A model generated the notes under the pieces. The model was not told where the DNA came from. It did no database searches and worked only from the letters and a program-made list of their open reading frames with translations. Positions 4,510 to 6,886 of a stretch of DNA of 6,886 nt are shown here, piece by piece (within the stretch, counting starts at the first letter, position 1; each line of letters begins with the position of its first letter). The stretch comes from JANQEA01 sp964530075 (GTDB lineage Bacteria; Bipolaricaulota; Bipolaricaulia; UBA7950; UBA9294): contig CAZGXU010000070.1 of assembly GCA_964530075.1 (NCBI GenBank), forward strand, positions 1-6,886, written 5' to 3'. The translations under genes and the position numbers were made by a program.

Positions 4510-5390
4510 GATGTTCGCTCCCTCAGCCTGTTGAGGAGCGCCTCGGCCTCGAGCTTCGCCTCCCGGTTCCAGAACGGCCAATCCCCGATCGGTGCGTCGA
4601 GGACGGCCTGCAGCTGCTCTTCGGCGAACGTTGCGTCGCGGACCCCGTTGACGTTGCCGAACAAGTCGTAGGAGAACCCCCAGTACTGGGCGTAGACGAC
4701 CCGGTTCTCGAGGTACGCCGGATCGAGAGATAGCGCTCGCTCGAGGTGGTCGCGTCCCGCGTCGGTGTCGCCGCCGAACGCGCGGGGAGTGACCACGAGC
4801 ATCGCGCCGAGCGCGTTGTGCGCGCTCGCCCCCCAGTACCCCTCGTCGACGGCGAGGCAACGTTCGTAGAGCGCGCGGACTTTCCCGATGTTGAACATCC
4901 CCCCGATCGGATCGTAGTGGAAGAGGGCGCCCCAGTTGTCGGCGGTCCAGAGGAGGGCCGCCGGGTCGGTGACGTGCGCCACGGCCGCCTCGAAGTCGTC
5001 GTTCTCCAGCGCTGCGAACCCGGGGTTCAGCCGCAGGCTTCGCAGTCCGTAGTCCTTCCCCTTCTGGAACGCGACCCTGTCGTCCGGGGTGTCTCCGGGG
5101 CTGAACGTCGTCAGCTCGTACTGCAACTGCGCCAGCCGGTCTAGGACGAACGCCCGAGTCTCGATCGGAAGCGATTCGAGATCCGGAAGCGCGGCTTCAT
5201 ATGCGGCGATCGCCTCGGCCATCTGCTCGGCGGCGAAGCGCCCCTCGAACGCGGTCTCTCCCCGCTCGATCCACACAGTGGGGGACGCCACCTCGGCCCG
5301 TGCGACCGCGCTCGGGCCGGCGGTCAGCGGGGCGGCGGCGAGGAGGTAAATCCCGGCCCGTATGGCTCGAAGGCACAACGTCTTCGACAC
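4506..5390 (-). CDS. TatT-like (TRAP transporter T-component family) periplasmic TPR protein
   Basis: This 294-residue, mostly helical protein has an N-terminal signal peptide (residues 8-32, possible cleavage at ARA|EV; no lipobox Cys). Residues 44-90 look like a first TPR-type pair (AAYEAAL, AFVLDRLAQLQYEL). The centre carries the pattern I associate with TatT (PF16811): ALLWTADNWGALF (145-157), then KVRALYERCLAVDEGYWGASAHNALG (170-195), GGDTDAGRDHLERALSLDPAY (206-226) and FAEEQLQAVLDAP (255-267). Treponema TatT is a trimeric TPR protein that works with a solute-binding protein of a TRAP-type system. No DctP/Q/M genes occur here, so it may serve another partner, possibly the two exported proteins that follow. 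GTG at 5390 is chosen because AGGTGA lies just upstream. It is first in the operon and ends in a GTGA overlap with the GDPD start. Family call is by pattern memory; a generic TPR protein is the alternative. Confidence 0.7.
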   Translation of the reverse strand: MSKTLCLRAIRAGIYLLAAAPLTAGPSAVARAEVASPTVWIERGETAFEGRFAAEQMAEAIAAYEAALPDLESLPIETRAFVLDRLAQLQYELTTFSPGDTPDDRVAFQKGKDYGLRSLRLNPGFAALENDDFEAAVAHVTDPAALLWTADNWGALFHYDPIGGMFNIGKVRALYERCLAVDEGYWGASAHNALGAMLVVTPRAFGGDTDAGRDHLERALSLDPAYLENRVVYAQYWGFSYDLFGNVNGVRDATFAEEQLQAVLDAPIGDWPFWNREAKLEAEALLNRLRERTS

Positions 5391-5435
5391 GATGGCTCAC
5401 CTCGCGGTCCCCTCTCCGCAGCTCGGAGCACGTTC

Positions 5436-5464
5436 ATTCTGACCGTTGGGCACGATTCGGACAA
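5436..5464 (-). promoter_or_regulatory. Probable promoter of the three-gene operon
   Basis: On the minus strand TTGTCC (complement of 5459-5464), a 17-base spacer and CAGAAT (complement of 5436-5441) each match four of six consensus bases. The start near 5429 gives a leader of about 39 bases. The leader contains a small stem, CTCCG/CGGAG (5414-5418 and 5424-5428), just before the SD. No convincing plus-strand promoter for the divergent permease is visible in 5391-5528. Confidence 0.4.
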
Positions 5465-5505
5465 CCCGTCGGCGTAACGCGCCCCCTCTCTTGAATGTGC
5501 GGGGC

Positions 5506-5524
5506 GGCGGACGCATCCTCCGCC
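5506..5524 (+). promoter_or_regulatory. Stem-loop directly upstream of the permease start
   Basis: GGCGGA (5506-5511) and TCCGCC (5519-5524) form a perfect six-pair stem with a seven-base loop. It ends four bases before the GTG start, exactly where an SD should be. The only purine-rich SD-like bases upstream are inside the left arm. It could limit translation initiation. Confidence 0.4.
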
Positions 5525-5528
5525 TATT

Positions 5529-6830
5529 GTGGGCGGTTGGAACTGGCCGTTGATCCTCTCGATCACGGTCTTCGGGCTGACGTACTTGGGGGTTTTGATG
5601 GAGTGGGCCCATCGGGCCCTCATCGCGTTGATCGGCGCGGCGGTCATGATCTGCGTGGGAACGTGGATGTCGTTCTACACGTCCGAACTCGCGATCGAGG
5701 CCGTCGACCACAATACGATCGTCCTGCTCTTCGGGATGATGGTCCTCGTCGCCCTCTTCAAGGAGACGGGGTTCTTCGAGTACATGGCGATCAAAGCGGC
5801 GCGGGTCGCGGGCGGGCGTCCGTGGCTCCTCTTCGTCTCGCTCGGCATCGCGACGACGCTCGTCTCGATGATTCTCGACAACGTGACGACGATCATCCTG
5901 ATGATCCCCGTCACGCTGTCGATCGCCGACATCCTGGAGGTCTCGACGGTCCCGTTCCTGATCGGCGAGGTGATGCTCTCGAACATCGGAGGCGTGGCGA
6001 CCCTGGTCGGCGATCCGCCGAACATCCTCATCGGGTCGGCCGCCGGGTTCTCGTTCATCGATTTTCTCACCCACCTTGCTCCGATCGTCCTGTTCGTCTG
6101 GTTTCTCGTGCAGGGGAGCCTCGTCCTGTTCTTCCGCCGAGAGTTGTTCATCAAGCCGGCCCACGTCGATCGGTTCCTCGAGATGGACCCGAGGGATGCG
6201 CTCACCGATTCACGAGCGACGAAACGGTTGCTGATCGTCCTCGGATCGGTCGTTCTGCTCTTCTTCGTCCACGACCTGATCGGGCTCGAGTCGAGCGTCG
6301 TTGCGCTGTTCGGGGCGGCGGCCGGTCTCCTCTGGCTCTGGCCGGAGATCCGGTCGGTCCTGAAGGAAGTCCACTGGGACGTCCTCGTCTTCTTCATCGG
6401 GCTGTTCATCATCGTTGGAGGGGTCGAAGCGGCCGGCGCGCTCGACATCGTGGCGAACGCGATAGGAACTCTGACGACGCACGGAATCGCCCTGGCGGCG
6501 CTCTTCCTCCTCTGGCTTGCCGGGATCATGTCGGCGATCGTCGACAACGTGCCGTTCACCATCGCGATGATCCCCGTCCTGGCGGCCCTCTCCGCGCGGG
6601 GCGTCCACACGGCACCGCTCTGGTGGGCGCTCGCCCTGGGCGTCGGGTTCGGGGGGAACGCGACGCCGGTCGGCGCGACGGCGAACGTGATCGCCGTTTC
6701 GGTCAGCGAAGGGACGAAGAACCCGATCGGGGCGAAGCTCTGGATTCGACACGGGATTCCGATCGCTTTCGGCTCCTGCGCACTGGCCAGCCTCCTCCTG
6801 ATCGCCGCGATCGAGCTAGGTCTGTTCTAG
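5529..6830 (+). CDS. ArsB/NhaD-like (CitMHS, ion transporter superfamily) inner-membrane permease
   Basis: This 433-residue polytopic protein has roughly 11-12 hydrophobic segments and two homologous halves. In the first half LLFGMMVLVALFKETGFFEYMA (66-87), DN at 117-118 and SNIGGVATLVGDPPN (151-165) recur in the second as FFIGLFIIVGGVEAAGALDIVA (288-309), DN at 339-340 and FGGNATPVGATAN (374-386). This is the ion-transporter superfamily design, with a re-entrant hairpin and substrate-binding Asn/Thr motif in each half. Closest groups I recognise are the ArsB/NhaD and P-protein (OCA2)-like permeases. The substrate could be arsenite, Na+/H+ exchange or a carboxylate; no arsR/arsC is adjacent, so an arsenic role is not supported. 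The charged loop at 203-232 separates the halves. GTG at 5529 is the only start in frame for at least 50 bases upstream and has no clear SD. It is complete, with no terminator seen in the last 56 bases. Confidence 0.85.
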   Translation: MGGWNWPLILSITVFGLTYLGVLMEWAHRALIALIGAAVMICVGTWMSFYTSELAIEAVDHNTIVLLFGMMVLVALFKETGFFEYMAIKAARVAGGRPWLLFVSLGIATTLVSMILDNVTTIILMIPVTLSIADILEVSTVPFLIGEVMLSNIGGVATLVGDPPNILIGSAAGFSFIDFLTHLAPIVLFVWFLVQGSLVLFFRRELFIKPAHVDRFLEMDPRDALTDSRATKRLLIVLGSVVLLFFVHDLIGLESSVVALFGAAAGLLWLWPEIRSVLKEVHWDVLVFFIGLFIIVGGVEAAGALDIVANAIGTLTTHGIALAALFLLWLAGIMSAIVDNVPFTIAMIPVLAALSARGVHTAPLWWALALGVGFGGNATPVGATANVIAVSVSEGTKNPIGAKLWIRHGIPIAFGSCALASLLLIAAIELGLF

Positions 6831-6886
6831 GCCGAAGTTCCAGGCCTGAAAGCGGTGCAAAGCCGTATGGAGTCTGTGCATTGAGG

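Noticed and set aside
3562..4860. Longer 432-residue version of the GDPD protein
   Set aside because: The extra 117 residues are Arg-rich and lie antiphase over the TatT-like gene. The GTG at 4509 has an SD, a GTGA overlap and starts a proper signal peptide.
5529..6830. Arsenite efflux pump (ArsB) as a specific function
   Set aside because: The ion transporter superfamily fold is shared by Na+/H+ antiporters and carboxylate carriers, and no arsenic resistance genes are adjacent.
6831..6886. Terminator or new gene after the permease
   Set aside because: Only short GGCC repeats and a CAGGCCTG palindrome are present. There is no adequate stem, T-tract or start with SD in the 56 bases available.

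Overview
The window comes from a GC-rich bacterium (about 65% G+C by eye). Genes are tightly packed. Several starts are GTG, and Shine-Dalgarno (SD) sequences precede most of them. Three consecutive proteins carry Sec-type N-terminal signal sequences, which together with a TatT-like periplasmic protein suggests a diderm (Gram-negative-type) cell. No rRNA or other taxonomic marker is present, so the phylum cannot be named. A deep-branching environmental lineage is only a guess.

Layout: (1) 1-313 is a divergent regulatory region. The first 18 codons of an unidentified minus-strand gene leave the window at its left edge. Back-to-back promoters share their -35 area and are flanked by two copies of a dyad (ACCATCCA-CC-TGGATGGT and a degenerate copy) whose centres lie 53 bp apart. 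(2) 314-535 is a stand-alone 73-residue Nfu-type Fe-S scaffold/carrier, followed by a rho-independent terminator. (3) 639-1364 (minus) is a PIG-L family zinc deacetylase. It is divergent from (4) 1465-2118 (plus), a Cas4-like PD-(D/E)XK nuclease with four cysteines suited to an Fe-S cluster. No CRISPR array or other cas gene is in the window. (5) 5390 down to 2163 (minus) is a three-gene operon encoding, in order of transcription, a TatT-like TPR protein, a GDPD-fold protein with several altered active-site residues, and a 471-residue exported protein of unknown function. Stop and start codons overlap at both junctions. (6) 5529-6830 (plus) is a 433-residue ArsB/NhaD-like (CitMHS, ion transporter superfamily) permease, divergent from the operon. 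The last 56 bases after its stop hold nothing I can support.

Functional links: the operon looks like one periplasmic or envelope module made of a TPR solute-binding-type helper, a phosphodiesterase-fold protein and an unknown exported partner. Its substrate cannot be read from the sequence. Two neighbouring genes concern Fe-S chemistry (Nfu as carrier, the Cas4-like nuclease as probable client), but they are in separate transcription units, so a link is only inferred. The most distinctive features are the operator system at 72-142, the altered GDPD active site next to the unknown protein, and the orphan Cas4-like nuclease.
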